Below are positions 8,219-17,918 of a DNA stretch of 64,000 bases, piece by piece (the stretch's first letter is position 1; the number at the start of each line of letters is the position of its first letter). Source of the stretch: Kitasatospora viridis (GTDB lineage Bacteria; Actinomycetota; Actinomycetes; Streptomycetales; Streptomycetaceae). Below the pieces are notes generated by a model, which did not search any database, was not told the DNA's origin, and saw only the letters and a program-made list of their open reading frames with translations. The DNA lies in contig NZ_VIWT01000001.1 of the NCBI RefSeq assembly GCF_007829815.1, positions 1,697,501 to 1,761,500 of the forward strand, read 5' to 3'. Both the position numbers and the translations under genes were made by a program.

Positions 8219-9190
8219 TCAGCTCCCGACGAAGGCCGTCAGCAGCAGCCAGACCACCGGGGCGGTCGGCAGCAGCGAGTCGAGCCGGTCCATGATGCCG
8301 CCGTGGCCGGGCAGCAGGGTGCCCATGTCCTTGATGCCCAGGTCGCGCTTGATCATCGACTCGGCCAGGTCGCCGAGGGTCGCGATGACCGCCGCGCAGC
8401 CGCCCAGGATCAGGCCCTGCCACCAGTGCCCGTCCTTGATGATCAGCTGCATCAGCAGCGCGCCGGCCAGCATCGACAGCGCGATCCCGCCGGCCAGGCC
8501 CTCGCGGGTCTTGCCGGGGCTGATGGTCGGCGCCAGCTTGGTGCGGCCCAGCTTGTAGCCGACGGCGTAGGCCCCGGTGTCGCTGCACACCGTGACCACC
8601 AGGAAGAGCACGATCCGCTGCGGCCCGTCGTGCGCGGACAGCATCAGCGCCACGAAGGAGGCCAGGAACGGCACGTAGAAGGCCGTGAAGACGCCCGCCG
8701 TTATGTCCCGCAGGTAGTTCTCCGGCGGTCGGCTCATCCGCCAGATCATCATCGCCAGCGCGGTCAGCGCCAGGGCCGCGGCGGCCCCCTGCGGACCGAT
8801 CCAGTAGGCGCAGGTGAGCATCGCGACGCCGCCCAGCAGCAGCGGCGGCAGCGCGGCCTCGACCCCCTTGCGCTCGGCCAGCCGGCTGGTCAGCTCCCAG
8901 ACGCCCACCGAGGCCGCCGCCACCACGACGACCAGGAAGAGCACCTTGACCACGAACAGCGAGACGACGATCACCGCGCCGAGGCCGAGCCCCACCCCTA
9001 TCGCCGCGGGCAGGTTGCGGCCGCCCCGCTGTCGGGGGGGCTGCTGCGGCTCGGCCTGGGCCACCTGGCTCTCCTGCGCTCGGGGTCGGTCCCCCGGGTC
9101 GGCCGCGAGCCGCCCGGGGGCGGCCTGCGGCGAGGCGGGGTGCTGCGGGGAAGCGCCCCTGGAACCCGGGGCGTGCGGGGAGTCCTTCAT
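8219..9190 (-). CDS. cdsA: Phosphatidate cytidylyltransferase
   Basis: A 323-residue membrane enzyme that makes CDP-diacylglycerol from phosphatidate and CTP, the branch point of phospholipid synthesis. The first 60 residues are a soluble Pro/Gln/Ala-rich tail. About eight membrane segments follow. Near the C-terminus is the family signature [18 protein letters not shown] followed by IMDRLDS. The ATG shares one base with the frr stop (TGATG at 9190), so translation is coupled to frr. The pyrH-frr-cdsA order is the usual bacterial one. Confidence 0.95.
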   Translation of the reverse strand: MKDSPHAPGSRGASPQHPASPQAAPGRLAADPGDRPRAQESQVAQAEPQQPPRQRGGRNLPAAIGVGLGLGAVIVVSLFVVKVLFLVVVVAAASVGVWELTSRLAERKGVEAALPPLLLGGVAMLTCAYWIGPQGAAAALALTALAMMIWRMSRPPENYLRDITAGVFTAFYVPFLASFVALMLSAHDGPQRIVLFLVVTVCSDTGAYAVGYKLGRTKLAPTISPGKTREGLAGGIALSMLAGALLMQLIIKDGHWWQGLILGGCAAVIATLGDLAESMIKRDLGIKDMGTLLPGHGGIMDRLDSLLPTAPVVWLLLTAFVGS

Positions 9191-9747
9191 CAGACTTCGA
9201 GGAGCTCGGCTTCCTTGTGCTTGAGCAGCTCGTCGATCGTCGCGACGTACTTCGCGGTGATGTCGTCGAGCTCCTTCTGGGCCTGGCGCACCTCGTCCTC
9301 GCCGGACTCCTTGTCCTTGACCAGCTTGTCGAGGGCGTCCTTGGCCTTGCGGCGGATCGAGCGCATCGAGACCTTGGCGTCCTCGCCCTTGGAGCGGGCC
9401 AGCTTGATGTACTCCTTGCGGCGCTCCTCGGTCAGCTGCGGGAAGTTCACGCGGATGACCGAACCGTCGTTGGAGGGGTTGACGCCCAGGTCGGAGTCGC
9501 GGATCGCCTGCTCGATGTTGCGCAGCGCGGTCTTGTCGAACGGCGTGACGATCGCCATCCGGGGCTCCGGCACGGAGAACGACGCCAGCTGGTTGATCGG
9601 GGTCGGCGCGTCGTAGTACATCGCGACGATCTTGTTGAACATCGCCGGGTGGGCCCGACCGGTGCGGATGGCGGCGAAGTCGTCCTTCGCGACCGCGACG
9701 GCCTTCTCCATCTTCTCGTCGGCTTCGAGGAGGATCTCTTCGATCAC
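9190..9747 (-). CDS. frr: Ribosome recycling factor
   Basis: A 185-residue RRF starting at GTG 9747. It contains [16 protein letters not shown] and the all-helical domain I ends ([39 protein letters not shown]) of a standard RRF. With EF-G it splits post-termination ribosomes. It lies 91 nt downstream of pyrH and overlaps cdsA by one base. The length is normal. Confidence 0.97.
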   Translation of the reverse strand: MIEEILLEADEKMEKAVAVAKDDFAAIRTGRAHPAMFNKIVAMYYDAPTPINQLASFSVPEPRMAIVTPFDKTALRNIEQAIRDSDLGVNPSNDGSVIRVNFPQLTEERRKEYIKLARSKGEDAKVSMRSIRRKAKDALDKLVKDKESGEDEVRQAQKELDDITAKYVATIDELLKHKEAELLEV

Positions 9748-9838
9748 AGTCTGCTCCCTGTCCGGTTGCCCGTGGCGCTCGGCGCCCGTGGCCTACTGAT
9801 GAGCCCCGCGGTTGGGGCGGGGCGGGGTTGACGGCGGC

Positions 9839-10594
9839 TCAGGCCCGGACGGAATCCTGGCTGATGAGTGTGCCGATCTTCTCATTCCTGACGGCGCGAG
9901 CGATATTGCCCTCCGTCAGCAGCTCGAAGACCAGGATCGGCAGGTCGTTGTCCTTGCACAGGGTGATCGCCGTCAGGTCGGCCACCTTGAGGTCGCGCGC
10001 GATCACCTCGGCGTACTCCAGCGCGTCGAACCGCACCGCGTCGGGGTTGGTCTTGGGGTCGGAGTCGTAGACCCCGTCCACGCCGTTCTTGCCCATCAGC
10101 AGCACCTCGGCGTGGATCTCCAGGGCGCGCTGCACGGCGGTGGTGTCGGTGGAGAAGTAGGGCATGCCCATACCGGCACCGAAGATCACCACCCGGCCCT
10201 TCTCCAGGTGCCGGATGGCCCGCAGCGGCAGGTACGGCTCGGCGACCTGGCCCATGGTGATGGCGGTCTGGACCCGGGTCTCGATGCCTTCCTTCATCAG
10301 GAAGTCCTGCAGGGCCAGGCAGTTCATCACGGTGCCGAGCATGCCCATGTAGTCGGAGCGGGCCCGGTCCATGCCGCGCACCTGCAGCTCGGCGCCGCGG
10401 AAGAAGTTGCCGCCGCCGATCACCACCGCGACCTCGGTGCCCTGGCGGACCACCGTGGCGATCTCCCGGGCGATCGCGTGCACGACGTCGGGGTCGACGC
10501 CGAGCCCGCCCCCGCCCGCGAACGCCTCGCCGGACAGCTTCAGCAGAACCCGACGGCCTGTGCCCTCCGGCGCGGTCTCCTGCGTCTCCTGCAT
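9839..10594 (-). CDS. pyrH: Uridylate kinase (UMP kinase)
   Basis: A 251-residue bacterial UMP kinase of the amino acid kinase fold that converts UMP and ATP to UDP. Motifs seen are [12 protein letters not shown] (nucleotide loop), [30 protein letters not shown] and [19 protein letters not shown]. The ATG at 10594 is preceded by AAGGAG at a good distance. A long intergenic hairpin separates it from tsf upstream, so pyrH may be attenuated relative to rpsB-tsf. Confidence 0.97.
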   Translation of the reverse strand: MQETQETAPEGTGRRVLLKLSGEAFAGGGGLGVDPDVVHAIAREIATVVRQGTEVAVVIGGGNFFRGAELQVRGMDRARSDYMGMLGTVMNCLALQDFLMKEGIETRVQTAITMGQVAEPYLPLRAIRHLEKGRVVIFGAGMGMPYFSTDTTAVQRALEIHAEVLLMGKNGVDGVYDSDPKTNPDAVRFDALEYAEVIARDLKVADLTAITLCKDNDLPILVFELLTEGNIARAVRNEKIGTLISQDSVRA

Positions 10595-10663
10595 GGACTT
10601 CTCCTTCTGCACCTGCTGGTTCACGGGCCGGGGTGTGCTCCGCCGAGGCCCGCGCGTACGCGA

Positions 10664-10719
10664 GAGGAGGCCACTGCCGCGGGAACCGGTACGGTCTCCT
10701 GCACGGCAATGGCCTCCTC
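10664..10719 (-). terminator. 16-bp hairpin between tsf and pyrH
   Basis: GAGGAGGCCACTGCCG (10664-10679) pairs with CGGCAATGGCCTCCTC (10704-10719). In minus-strand RNA the single mismatch becomes a G-U pair. The loop is 24 nt. It lies between the tsf stop and the pyrH start on the same strand, so it is a partial terminator, an attenuator or an RNA-processing site. Confidence 0.6.
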
Positions 10720-10760
10720 GTCGTTCATGGCGCCGACTCACTGGTTCGCAGTGGCGGCAG

Positions 10761-10785
10761 CGGTTCCTACCTTAGGCGGGAACCG
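10761..10785 (-). terminator. Small hairpin just after tsf
   Basis: CGGTTCC (10761-10767) pairs with GGAACCG (10779-10785), 13 nt past the tsf stop. The 7-bp stem is weak alone. Together with the larger hairpin downstream it could reduce tsf-to-pyrH read-through. Confidence 0.4.
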
Positions 10786-10797
10786 GGTGAACGTGGC

Positions 10798-11637
10798 TCA
10801 GGCGCCGACGCGGAAGCGGGCGAAGCGCTTGAGGGCGACGCCGTTCTCCTCGAGGACCTTCGCGACGGTCTTCTTGTTGTCCTTCGCGAAGGCCTGCTCC
10901 AGGACGGAGTTCTCCTTGACGAAGCCGGTCACGCGGCCCTCGACGATCTTCGGCAGGGCGGCCTCCGGCTTGCCCTCCTCGCGAGCGGTGGCCTCGGCGA
11001 CGCGGCGCTCGTTCTCCAGGTCCGCGGCCGGGATCTCCTCGCGGGACAGGTACTTCGGCGCGAAGGCGGCGATGTGCTGCGCGACGTCCTTGGCGACCTC
11101 GGCGTTCTCCTTGTCCAGCTCGACCAGGACGCCGACGGTCGGCGGCAGGTCGGGGCTGGTCTTGTGCAGGTAGACGGCGACGAAGCCGTCACCGGAGAAC
11201 TGCGCGAAGCGACGGAAGACGATCTTCTCGCCCAGGTTCGCGTTGGCCTCGTCCACGAACGCCTGGACGGTCTTGCCGGCCTCGATCTCGGAGGCCAGGG
11301 CGGCGTCCAGGTCGGCCGGGGCGGTGACGGCGACGTGCTGCGCGATCGCGTCGGCGACGGCGACGAACTTGTCACCCTTGGCGACGAAGTCGGTCTCGCA
11401 GTTCAGCTCGATCAGCACGCCGGACTTCTTGTCCTCGGCGATGACGGCGGAGACGGCGCCGTTGGAGGCGTCGCGGCCCTCGCGCTTGGCAACGCCCTTC
11501 AGGCCCTTGATGCGGAGGAGCTCGACGGCCTTCTGGACGTCGCCCTCGGCCTCGTCGAGCGCCTTCTTGCAGTCCATCATGCCGGCGCCGGTGAGCTCAC
11601 GGAGCTTCTTGACGTCCGCGGCGGTGAAGTTCGCCAT
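10798..11637 (-). CDS. tsf: Elongation factor Ts
   Basis: A 279-residue EF-Ts, the GDP/GTP exchange factor of EF-Tu. The UBA-like N-terminus is plain (FTAADVKKLRELTGAGMMDC), as is CETDFVAKG, the EF-Tu contact segment. The two dimer-type core subdomains follow; 279 residues is the full long form. It lies 135 nt downstream of rpsB with a hairpin between, the usual rpsB-tsf operon. Confidence 0.97.
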   Translation of the reverse strand: MANFTAADVKKLRELTGAGMMDCKKALDEAEGDVQKAVELLRIKGLKGVAKREGRDASNGAVSAVIAEDKKSGVLIELNCETDFVAKGDKFVAVADAIAQHVAVTAPADLDAALASEIEAGKTVQAFVDEANANLGEKIVFRRFAQFSGDGFVAVYLHKTSPDLPPTVGVLVELDKENAEVAKDVAQHIAAFAPKYLSREEIPAADLENERRVAEATAREEGKPEAALPKIVEGRVTGFVKENSVLEQAFAKDNKKTVAKVLEENGVALKRFARFRVGA

Positions 11638-11682
11638 GGTGTGAATCTCTTCTCACGTCTCGCGTGTCTGCGGGGTGGGTGC

Positions 11683-11708
11683 GCCGGGGCCGATGGTTCG
11701 GCCCCGGC
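11683..11708 (-). terminator. Hairpin in the rpsB-tsf gap
   Basis: An 11-bp perfect stem, GCCGGGGCCGA with TCGGCCCCGGC, closes on the 4-nt loop TGGT. With the second hairpin at 11718-11760 it fills the space between rpsB and tsf, so it is likely an attenuator that sets the ratio of EF-Ts to S2. Confidence 0.6.
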
Positions 11709-11717
11709 ACGTGGAGA

Positions 11718-11760
11718 GAGGGGCACTCCGGCCGGCTGCGCCGCCCGGTGAGCGCCCCTC
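11718..11760 (-). terminator. Second rpsB-tsf hairpin
   Basis: GAGGGGC (11718-11724) pairs with GCCCCTC (11754-11760), and an inner CTC/GAG follows after one mismatch. It starts 13 nt past the rpsB stop. Confidence 0.45.
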
Positions 11761-11772
11761 ACCCTCGGTACG

Positions 11773-12657
11773 TCAGGCCTGCTCGGCCTCGGCGGCCGGC
11801 GCCTCAGCGGCGGGGGCCTCGGCGACCGGGGCCTCCTCGGCGGCGGGGGCCTCGGCAGCCGGGGCCTCCTCGGCCTTCTGCTCGCCGGTCTTCAGGAGGT
11901 CCTGCTCCCAGTCGGCCAGCGGCTGGTCGGCACCGGGCTCGGCCTTGACGTCGCCCTTGGCGACACCGGCACGGGCCTTCAGGCCCTCGGCGACGGCGTC
12001 GGCGATCACACGGGTCAGGCGGGTGACGGAGCGGATCGCGTCGTCGTTGCCCGGGATCTTGTAGTCGACCTCGTCGGGGTCGCAGTTGGTGTCGAGGATG
12101 GCGACGACCGGGATGTTGAGCTTCCGGGCCTCGCCGACCGCGATGTGCTCCTTCTTGGTGTCCACGATCCACACCGCGCTCGGGACGCGCTGCATGTCGC
12201 GGATACCGCCGAGGGTCTTCTCCAGCTTGTCGTGCTCGCGCTGGAGGACCAGGAGCTCCTTCTTGGTCAGGCCGGAGCCGGCCACGTCCGTGAAGTCCAG
12301 CTCGCCGAGCTCCTTGAGGCGCTGCAGCCGCTTGTAGACGGTGGAGAAGTTGGTCAGCATGCCGCCGAGCCAGCGCTGGTTCACGTAGGGCATGCCCACG
12401 CGGGTGGCCTGCTCGGCGATGGCCTCCTGGGCCTGCTTCTTGGTGCCGACGAAGAGGATGCTGCCGCCGTGGGCAACGGTCTCCTTGACGAACTCGAACG
12501 CGCGGTCGATGTAGTTCAGCGACTGCAGCAGGTCGATGATGTAGATGCCGTTGCGCTCCGTGAGGATGAAGCGCTTCATCTTCGGGTTCCAGCGACGGGT
12601 CTGGTGACCGAAGTGGACGCCGCTCTCCAGCAGCTCCCGCATCGTGACGACGGCCAT
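11773..12657 (-). CDS. rpsB: 30S ribosomal protein S2
   Basis: A 294-residue S2 starting [20 protein letters not shown] at 12657 behind an AAGGAG site. Conserved parts include [43 protein letters not shown] and [16 protein letters not shown]. The last 45 residues are an Ala/Glu/Pro tail with repeated APAAE units, longer than in E. coli but common in actinobacteria. It is first in the rpsB-tsf operon, with a leader that may exceed 200 nt. Confidence 0.97.
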   Translation of the reverse strand: MAVVTMRELLESGVHFGHQTRRWNPKMKRFILTERNGIYIIDLLQSLNYIDRAFEFVKETVAHGGSILFVGTKKQAQEAIAEQATRVGMPYVNQRWLGGMLTNFSTVYKRLQRLKELGELDFTDVAGSGLTKKELLVLQREHDKLEKTLGGIRDMQRVPSAVWIVDTKKEHIAVGEARKLNIPVVAILDTNCDPDEVDYKIPGNDDAIRSVTRLTRVIADAVAEGLKARAGVAKGDVKAEPGADQPLADWEQDLLKTGEQKAEEAPAAEAPAAEEAPVAEAPAAEAPAAEAEQA

Positions 12658-13056
12658 GGCCGTACTCCTTGGTGTTCCGCCCGGCACACCGTTGCTGCCC
12701 TGCGGGCACTCGGCGGCTACCGGGTCTGCTCGGTTGTCCGTGAGGGCCGGGCGGCCCTCACGCCTGACGCCCCGGCATGCCGAGCCGACCGGGCCTGGGC
12801 GGCAGAGCCGCGCCGGGCTCGGTTGGACCGAGCGGCAATCACACCGGCGCGACCGACGGCTTGTGCCGTGCGGCTGCCGGTGGCGGGGCGTGCGAAGTCG
12901 ACCCGGGACACCGGGTCGCGTGTGAAGTGTACGGGATGCCCAGCGTGACCGGCGATTCAGTGAGTGCGGGGGCTCCGGTCGTCCACAACCCGGGGGTTGT
13001 CCACAGGGTCGGGGCGCGTGCTTCCCGGCGGCGGCGGGCGGGCGCAGGCTCGGGGC
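12658..13056. promoter_or_regulatory. Divergent control region rpsB / M23 peptidase
   Basis: About 400 bp without a gene. On the rpsB side it holds a leader hairpin (CGTGAGGGCCG at 12739-12749 with CGGCCCTCACG at 12752-12762). It also holds a TACACT -10-like hexamer on the minus strand (12926-12931); no convincing -35 was found. On the peptidase side it holds two DnaA boxes (12979-13005). No small gene with a convincing start was seen. Confidence 0.5.
12979..13005 (+). promoter_or_regulatory. Pair of DnaA boxes, 18 bp apart
   Basis: TCGTCCACA at 12979-12987 and TTGTCCACA at 12997-13005 both fit the streptomycete DnaA box (T/C)(T/C)(G/A/C)TCCACA in direct orientation, 18 bp from start to start. 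They end 51 bp before the M23 peptidase ATG. A pair with the same pitch lies in front of yraN. Confidence 0.55.
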
Positions 13057-14430
13057 ATGACGGAGCTTCAGGAGTCCCGGGCGCCCGGGCGGCGGCCGGT
13101 CGCGGGGCGGCGGGGCGGCCGCTGGGTCGTGGTGATTCCCCTGGTGCTGCTGGTGACGGCGGTGCTGTCGGTGGCGGCCGACCGCGCCGCTTCGGTCGGC
13201 GTCGCCGGGGCAGCCGCCGCGATCGGGCCGCCCGGGCGGGTGTGGCCGGTGGGCGGACCGGGAGCGCTGCTGCGCCGGTTCAGCCCGCCGCCGCAGCCGT
13301 GGGCCGCCGGGCACCGCGGGGTCGACCTGGCGGCCGCGCCCGGCGAACCGGTGCGGGCGGCGATGGCCGGGGTGGTCGCCTTCGCCGGGGAGGTGGCCGG
13401 GCGGCCGGTGGTGGCGGTGCTGCACCCGGGCACCGGGGATCCGCCGCTGCGCACCACCTACCTGCCGGTGGCCGAGGCGCCGCCGGTCGGCACGGCCGTC
13501 GCGGCGGGCCAACAGCTCGGCGTGCTGGCGGCGCCCGACGGGCACTGCCCGGCGTCCTGCCTGCACTGGGGGCTGCTGCGCGGACGGCGCTACCTGGACC
13601 CGCTCGCCCTGCTCGGCGCCGGCCGGGCCCGGCTGCTCCCCCTGGACGGCGGGGCGCGGGCCGCGCCCATCGGGGCGGCGAGCCTGCTGCCGCGGCGCTC
13701 GGCGGGGGTGGCGGCTCAGGTTCTCAGCCCACCGCCACCGGGCCTCCGGAAGTCAGCGCAGGTCGGAGAGCTTGGCCCGGAGCTGGAGCACCGATTTGGT
13801 GTGGATCTGGCTGACCCGGCTCTCCGTCACGCCGAGCACCTGACCGATCTCCGCCAGGGTCAGGCCCTCGTAGTAGTAGAGCGTCACGACGGTCTTCTCG
13901 CGGTCCGGCAGGGTGTTGATCGCGCGGGCCAACAGCTTGCGCAGCTCGCGGTCCTCGGCCACCTCGACCGGGTTCTCGGCCCCGGTGTCCTCCAGCGTGT
14001 CCATCAGGCTGAGCCGCTCACCGCCCTCGCCCGCGGAGTGCATCAGTTCGTCCAGCGCCACCACGTTCGCCAGCGAGAGCTGGCTGAAGATCGCGTGCAG
14101 CTCCTCGACCGGGATGCCCATCTCGGCGGCCACCTCGGGCTCGCACGGCGTGCGGCGCAGTCGGGCCTCCAGGGCCGCGTAGGTCCGTTCGACCGCCTTC
14201 GCCTTCTGGCGGATCGAGCGCGGGATCCAGTCGAGCGCGCGGAGCTCGTCGATGATCGCTCCGCGGATCCGACTGATCGCATAGGTCTCGAACTTGATCG
14301 CGCGATCCGGGTCGAACTTCTCGATCGCGTCGATCAGACCGAACACACCGGAAGAGACGAAGTCGGCCTGTTCGACGTTGGCGGGCAGGCCGACTCCGAC
14401 CCGGCCGGCCACGTACTTGACCAGCGGTGA
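13057..14430 (+). CDS. M23-type cell-wall peptidase; frame lacks its expected stop
   Basis: The start [11 protein letters not shown] is followed by a membrane anchor or signal segment (about residues 23-43). An M23/LytM-like beta domain then runs from about residue 65 to 195, with the Zn-ligand motif GHRGVDLAA and a reduced second motif, [10 protein letters not shown]. Family members usually end soon after that motif, near 13700. Here no in-frame stop occurs until 14430, so the last 220-odd codons would run antisense through whiG. The C-terminal part is probably not real protein-coding selection. A lost stop or a frameshift near 13640-13750 is likely. A +1 or -1 shift could end it at the TGA at 13812. 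The enzyme would cleave peptidoglycan cross-links. Confidence 0.55.
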   Translation: MTELQESRAPGRRPVAGRRGGRWVVVIPLVLLVTAVLSVAADRAASVGVAGAAAAIGPPGRVWPVGGPGALLRRFSPPPQPWAAGHRGVDLAAAPGEPVRAAMAGVVAFAGEVAGRPVVAVLHPGTGDPPLRTTYLPVAEAPPVGTAVAAGQQLGVLAAPDGHCPASCLHWGLLRGRRYLDPLALLGAGRARLLPLDGGARAAPIGAASLLPRRSAGVAAQVLSPPPPGLRKSAQVGELGPELEHRFGVDLADPALRHAEHLTDLRQGQALVVVERHDGLLAVRQGVDRAGQQLAQLAVLGHLDRVLGPGVLQRVHQAEPLTALARGVHQFVQRHHVRQRELAEDRVQLLDRDAHLGGHLGLARRAAQSGLQGRVGPFDRLRLLADRARDPVERAELVDDRSADPTDRIGLELDRAIRVELLDRVDQTEHTGRDEVGLFDVGGQADSDPAGHVLDQR

Positions 14431-14898
14431 GTAGTGGAGGATCAGCTGCTCGCGCAGCCTCGGGTCAGCGGTGGCCTTGTAGGAGCGCCAGAGCTGCTCC
14501 AGCGCACTGCGCTGCTCGGCTGCCTGCGGGGCGGGGGCGGCGCGCGGCGCGGCGGCGGGGGGCACGGGGGTGGGAGCGGGCGCGGGCGCGGCGTGGGACT
14601 CGGTGACCGGGGCGGTCGAAGCGGTCGGGGGTGGTGCGGCGGGCGGTGGTGGTGGCGCGGGCGCGGGGAGTCTCGCCGGGGGTGGCGCCGGTGGTTCGGT
14701 GCGCCGGCGCGCGCCCCGGCTCGGCGGCGGGACCGAGACCAGGCCGGTCGAGGCGGACCGCTGGCCCGCGCCGCCCGCCCCGTCGGCCTTCGCCGGCAGC
14801 ACCGGCTGCACGTCACCGCCGGTGCGCGCCTCGGTGCCGGATGCCCCCGGGGGCCGGCCGGCACTGGTCCCCCTGTGTCCGGGAATGTGTGTGGGCAT
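13753..14898 (-). CDS. whiG: RNA polymerase sigma factor WhiG (FliA type), extended N-terminus
   Basis: A sporulation sigma factor. From about residue 131 to the end it matches WhiG closely: [79 protein letters not shown], and region 4 [20 protein letters not shown]. The S. coelicolor protein is about 280 residues; this one is 381 because residues about 30-130 are a Pro/Ala-rich low-complexity tail. The ATG at 14898 ([10 protein letters not shown]) resembles the S. coelicolor start; an ATG at 14928 is an alternative, and neither has a strong RBS. WhiG starts aerial hyphae on sporulation and is held by the anti-sigma RsiG with c-di-GMP in Streptomyces. The gene follows dprA on the same strand. 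Confidence 0.93.
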   Translation of the reverse strand: MPTHIPGHRGTSAGRPPGASGTEARTGGDVQPVLPAKADGAGGAGQRSASTGLVSVPPPSRGARRRTEPPAPPPARLPAPAPPPPPAAPPPTASTAPVTESHAAPAPAPTPVPPAAAPRAAPAPQAAEQRSALEQLWRSYKATADPRLREQLILHYSPLVKYVAGRVGVGLPANVEQADFVSSGVFGLIDAIEKFDPDRAIKFETYAISRIRGAIIDELRALDWIPRSIRQKAKAVERTYAALEARLRRTPCEPEVAAEMGIPVEELHAIFSQLSLANVVALDELMHSAGEGGERLSLMDTLEDTGAENPVEVAEDRELRKLLARAINTLPDREKTVVTLYYYEGLTLAEIGQVLGVTESRVSQIHTKSVLQLRAKLSDLR

Positions 14899-15034
14899 AC
14901 GTGGGTCTGCGCCGTTCTGCCGAGTCATGTGCTGATAGGGAAGCCATAGCGAGCGTAGCGTGATCGAGTCGATGCGCTGTGCTACCACCACCTGGCCGTC
15001 GCTCGTTCCGGTGGTGTTCACTCCGTCGTCCGAA

Positions 15035-15065
15035 CGCGCGCGCCGCGCCACGCCGGGCGCGCGCG
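15035..15065 (-). terminator. GC hairpin between dprA and whiG
   Basis: CGCGCGCGCC (15035-15044) pairs with GGCGCGCGCG (15056-15065), with an 11-nt loop, 46 nt past the dprA stop. It should limit read-through from the yraN-comM-dprA genes into whiG. Confidence 0.55.
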
Positions 15066-15110
15066 CCACCGACCACCAACGACCGCGCGTCCCGGACGGT
15101 GCGTCAGGAG

Positions 15111-16310
15111 TCAGCGGATCACCCTCCAGTGCGACCCCACGCGCTGGACGAACCCCAGCGAGCAGAGCTCGTAGAGCAGCTTGAGCACCTGGTCCGGGGT
15201 CCGTCCGGTGCGCACCGCCAGCTCGCCCGGCCCGGCCCCGGCCGGACCTCCCGGCATCGCCTCCAGCAGGTCGGCGGCCGGACCGTGCAGCAGGTCCCGG
15301 GGGCGCGGCTGCTCGTGGTGCGGCGGGGCGAGGTCGGCGCCGATCGCGCCGATCAGCTCGATCACCTCGGTCGCGCTGGTCACCAGGGTCGCGCCGCCGC
15401 GCAGCAGCTCGTGCACCCCGGCGGACAGCTCGGAGGTGACCGGCCCGCAGACGCCCATGGTGTGCCGGTTCAGCGCGAGCGCCCGGTGCGCCGTGCTGAG
15501 CGCGCCGCTGCGCCGGGCGGCCTCGACCACCACGGTGCCCCGGGTGAGCGCGGCCAGCACCCGGTTGCGCAGCACGAACCGGAACCGGTTCGGGTGCTCG
15601 CCCGGCGCCAGCTCGCTGACCAGCTGCCCCTGCGCCCGGATCCGGTCGATCAGCTCGCTGTTGCCGCGCGGGTAGCGCACGTCCACCCCGTTGGCCAGCA
15701 CCGCGACCGTCATCCCGCCGACCGCCAGCGCGCCCCGGTGGGCGGCCGCGTCGATCCCGTAGGCCGCGCCGGAGCAGACCACCCAGCCACGCTCGGCCAG
15801 CTCGGCCGCGAGCTCGGCGGCCACGTGCGAGCCGTACTCGGTGCAGGCCCGGGAGCCCACCACCGCCACCGAGCGCAGCGCCAGCAGCCGCAGCGACCCG
15901 GTGCCCAGCACCCAGAGCCCGATCGGCTCGCCCTCCGCGAGATCGGCCAGCTGGCCCGGCCACTCCGGATCGCCCGGTACCAGGAACCGGCCGCCCAGCT
16001 CCGCCACTGCGGCCACATCGGCCGCCGGGTCGACGGTGGCGAGCCGGCGGCGCAGGGTGTCCCGGCGGGCCTGGTCGAGCCGCAGCCGGGGGTGCCCGGC
16101 GCCGTCGCGCAGCACCCGGACCAGTTCGACGGCGGACCGCTCCAGCAGCCAGCGCCCGACCGCGGCGCCACCGGGCTCCACCACCCGGCTGAGCGCGGCC
16201 CTGGCGAGCCGCTCCTCGGCGGACGCGCGCTCGCGCCCGCCCCGATCGGGCTGACCGGCCGTCGTCTGTCGCCCCGTCATCTGCAACTCCGTCATCTGCG
16301 GCTCGGTCAC
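15111..16310 (-). CDS. dprA: DNA-processing protein DprA
   Basis: A 399-residue protein. A Rossmann-like DNA-protecting domain holds [45 protein letters not shown] and [17 protein letters not shown]-terminal winged-helix part follows ([20 protein letters not shown]). DprA loads RecA on incoming single-stranded DNA. The GTG at 16310 overlaps the stop of the ComM-like gene (GTGA), so the two are translationally coupled; in-frame ATGs at 16295 and 16280 are possible alternatives. The yraN-comM-dprA order is common in Gram-positives. Confidence 0.93.
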   Translation of the reverse strand: MTEPQMTELQMTGRQTTAGQPDRGGRERASAEERLARAALSRVVEPGGAAVGRWLLERSAVELVRVLRDGAGHPRLRLDQARRDTLRRRLATVDPAADVAAVAELGGRFLVPGDPEWPGQLADLAEGEPIGLWVLGTGSLRLLALRSVAVVGSRACTEYGSHVAAELAAELAERGWVVCSGAAYGIDAAAHRGALAVGGMTVAVLANGVDVRYPRGNSELIDRIRAQGQLVSELAPGEHPNRFRFVLRNRVLAALTRGTVVVEAARRSGALSTAHRALALNRHTMGVCGPVTSELSAGVHELLRGGATLVTSATEVIELIGAIGADLAPPHHEQPRPRDLLHGPAADLLEAMPGGPAGAGPGELAVRTGRTPDQVLKLLYELCSLGFVQRVGSHWRVIR

Positions 16311-17917
16311 GTCGCGCCCCCGAAGGAGCGGGCACCAGCCGGGAACCCCCGGCGCAGCGCGAGCGCGGTGCGCAGTTCGACGGCCCCCGGCGCGTCCCGG
16401 CCCGCCAGGTCGGCCACCGTCCAGGAGACCCGGAGCACCCGGTCCAGGCCCCGCGCGGTGAGCATCCCCCGGTCCATCTCCCGCTCCACCTCGGCCAGCG
16501 CGCTCGGTCCGGGTCGCCACCGGGTGCGCAGCTCGTGGCCCGGCACCTGCGAGTTGGTCCGCCAGGGCGTGCCGTCGAACCGCCGCGCCGCCCGCTCCCG
16601 AGCCTCCCGCACCCGCGCCGCCACCACCTCGGTCCGCTCGGCGAACCGGTCCCGCTCCAGCAGCTCGACCTTGGTCACCGGCTCGACCTGCACCCGCAGG
16701 TCGACCCGGTCCAGCAGCGGCCCGGAGAGCCGGGCCTGGTACCGGTTCACCATGGCCGGCGTGCAGTCGCACCCCTCGCCGCGGCGCGAGTAACGCCCGC
16801 ACGGGCACGGGTTGGCGGCCAGGCAGAGCAGGAAGTTGGCGGGCAGCCGCAGCGATCCGGCCGACCGGGCGATCACCACCTCCCCGGCCTCCAGCGGCTG
16901 CCGCAGCGCGTCCAGCACCCGGACCGGGAACTCGGGCGCCTCGTCCAGGAAGAGCACGCCCCGGTGGGCCAGCGAGACCGCGCCGGGGCGGGGCAGTCCG
17001 CTGCCCCCGCCGACGATCGCGGGCATCGTGGTCGAGTGGTGCGGGGCGCAGTAGGGCGGCAGGTCGACCAGCGGGCGCCCGGGCGGCAGCAGCCCGGCCA
17101 CCGAGTGCACGGCGGTCACCTCCAGCGCCTCCGCCCTGGTGAGCGGCGGCAGCAGCCCGGGCAGCCGCTCGGCCAGCATGGTCTTCCCGGCGCCGGGCGG
17201 CCCCTTGAGGTAGAGGTGGTGGCCGCCGGCGGCGGCGATCTCCAGCGCCTGCCGGGCCTCGTACTGCCCGGCGACGTCGCCCAGGTCGGGCCCGTAGGCC
17301 AAGCCGGCGGTGCCGCGCCGCACCGCCGCGCCGGGCAGCAGCAGGCCGGCCATCAGCGGGTCGGGCCCGCCGATCGCCGCGTCGGGCGGCTCCTCGGGCA
17401 CGGGTTCGTCGGTGAGCACCGCGATCAGCTGCCGCAGGCTGCGCACCCCGAGCACCGAGATCCCCGGCACCAGCGCGGCCTCGGCGGCGGTCTGCTCGGC
17501 CACCACCACCTGCCGGTAGCCCGCCTCGGCCGCGGCCAGCACCGAGGGCAGCACCCCGCGCACCGGCCGGACGCGCCCGTCCAACCCCAGCTCACCGATG
17601 ATCAGCAGGTCGGCGATGGCGGGCGGGGGCAGCCGTTCGGCCGCCGCGAGCACCGCGCAGGCGACCGCCAGGTCGAAGCCGCTGCCGCTCTTGGGCACCG
17701 AGGCGGGGCTGAGCCCGACGGTGAGTTTGCGCTGCGGCCAGCTCTCGCCGCTGTTGGAGACCGCGGCCCGCACCCGGTCGCGGGCCTCGCTGAGTGCCTT
17801 GTCCGGCAATCCGACCAGGGTGAACGCGGCGATCCCGGGTTCCAGGTCGGCCTGCACCTCGACCACCACGCCGTCCACCCCGACCAGGGCGACCGAGCAG
17901 GTCCGCGCGAAGGCCAT
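16307..17917 (-). CDS. comM: YifB/ComM-type Mg-chelatase-like AAA+ ATPase
   Basis: A 536-residue protein. The N-terminal third ([54 protein letters not shown]) is the Lon-S16-like ComM domain. The AAA+ domain has [31 protein letters not shown] and [10 protein letters not shown] with a Cys cluster. The C-terminus is the Mg-chelatase-like lid ([17 protein letters not shown]). ComM is a branch-migration helicase used in natural transformation. It lies 1 nt after yraN and overlaps dprA by 3 nt. Confidence 0.93.
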   Translation of the reverse strand: MAFARTCSVALVGVDGVVVEVQADLEPGIAAFTLVGLPDKALSEARDRVRAAVSNSGESWPQRKLTVGLSPASVPKSGSGFDLAVACAVLAAAERLPPPAIADLLIIGELGLDGRVRPVRGVLPSVLAAAEAGYRQVVVAEQTAAEAALVPGISVLGVRSLRQLIAVLTDEPVPEEPPDAAIGGPDPLMAGLLLPGAAVRRGTAGLAYGPDLGDVAGQYEARQALEIAAAGGHHLYLKGPPGAGKTMLAERLPGLLPPLTRAEALEVTAVHSVAGLLPPGRPLVDLPPYCAPHHSTTMPAIVGGGSGLPRPGAVSLAHRGVLFLDEAPEFPVRVLDALRQPLEAGEVVIARSAGSLRLPANFLLCLAANPCPCGRYSRRGEGCDCTPAMVNRYQARLSGPLLDRVDLRVQVEPVTKVELLERDRFAERTEVVAARVREARERAARRFDGTPWRTNSQVPGHELRTRWRPGPSALAEVEREMDRGMLTARGLDRVLRVSWTVADLAGRDAPGAVELRTALALRRGFPAGARSFGGAT

Positions 17918-17918
17918 C

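Noticed and set aside
9803-9818. Small GCCCC/GGGGC hairpin between pyrH and frr
   Set aside because: Only 5 bp with a 6-nt loop; too weak to call a terminator in such GC-rich DNA.
16307-17917. Magnesium chelatase subunit for chlorophyll or cobalamin synthesis
   Set aside because: The N-terminal Lon-like domain and the yraN-dprA context mark it as YifB/ComM.
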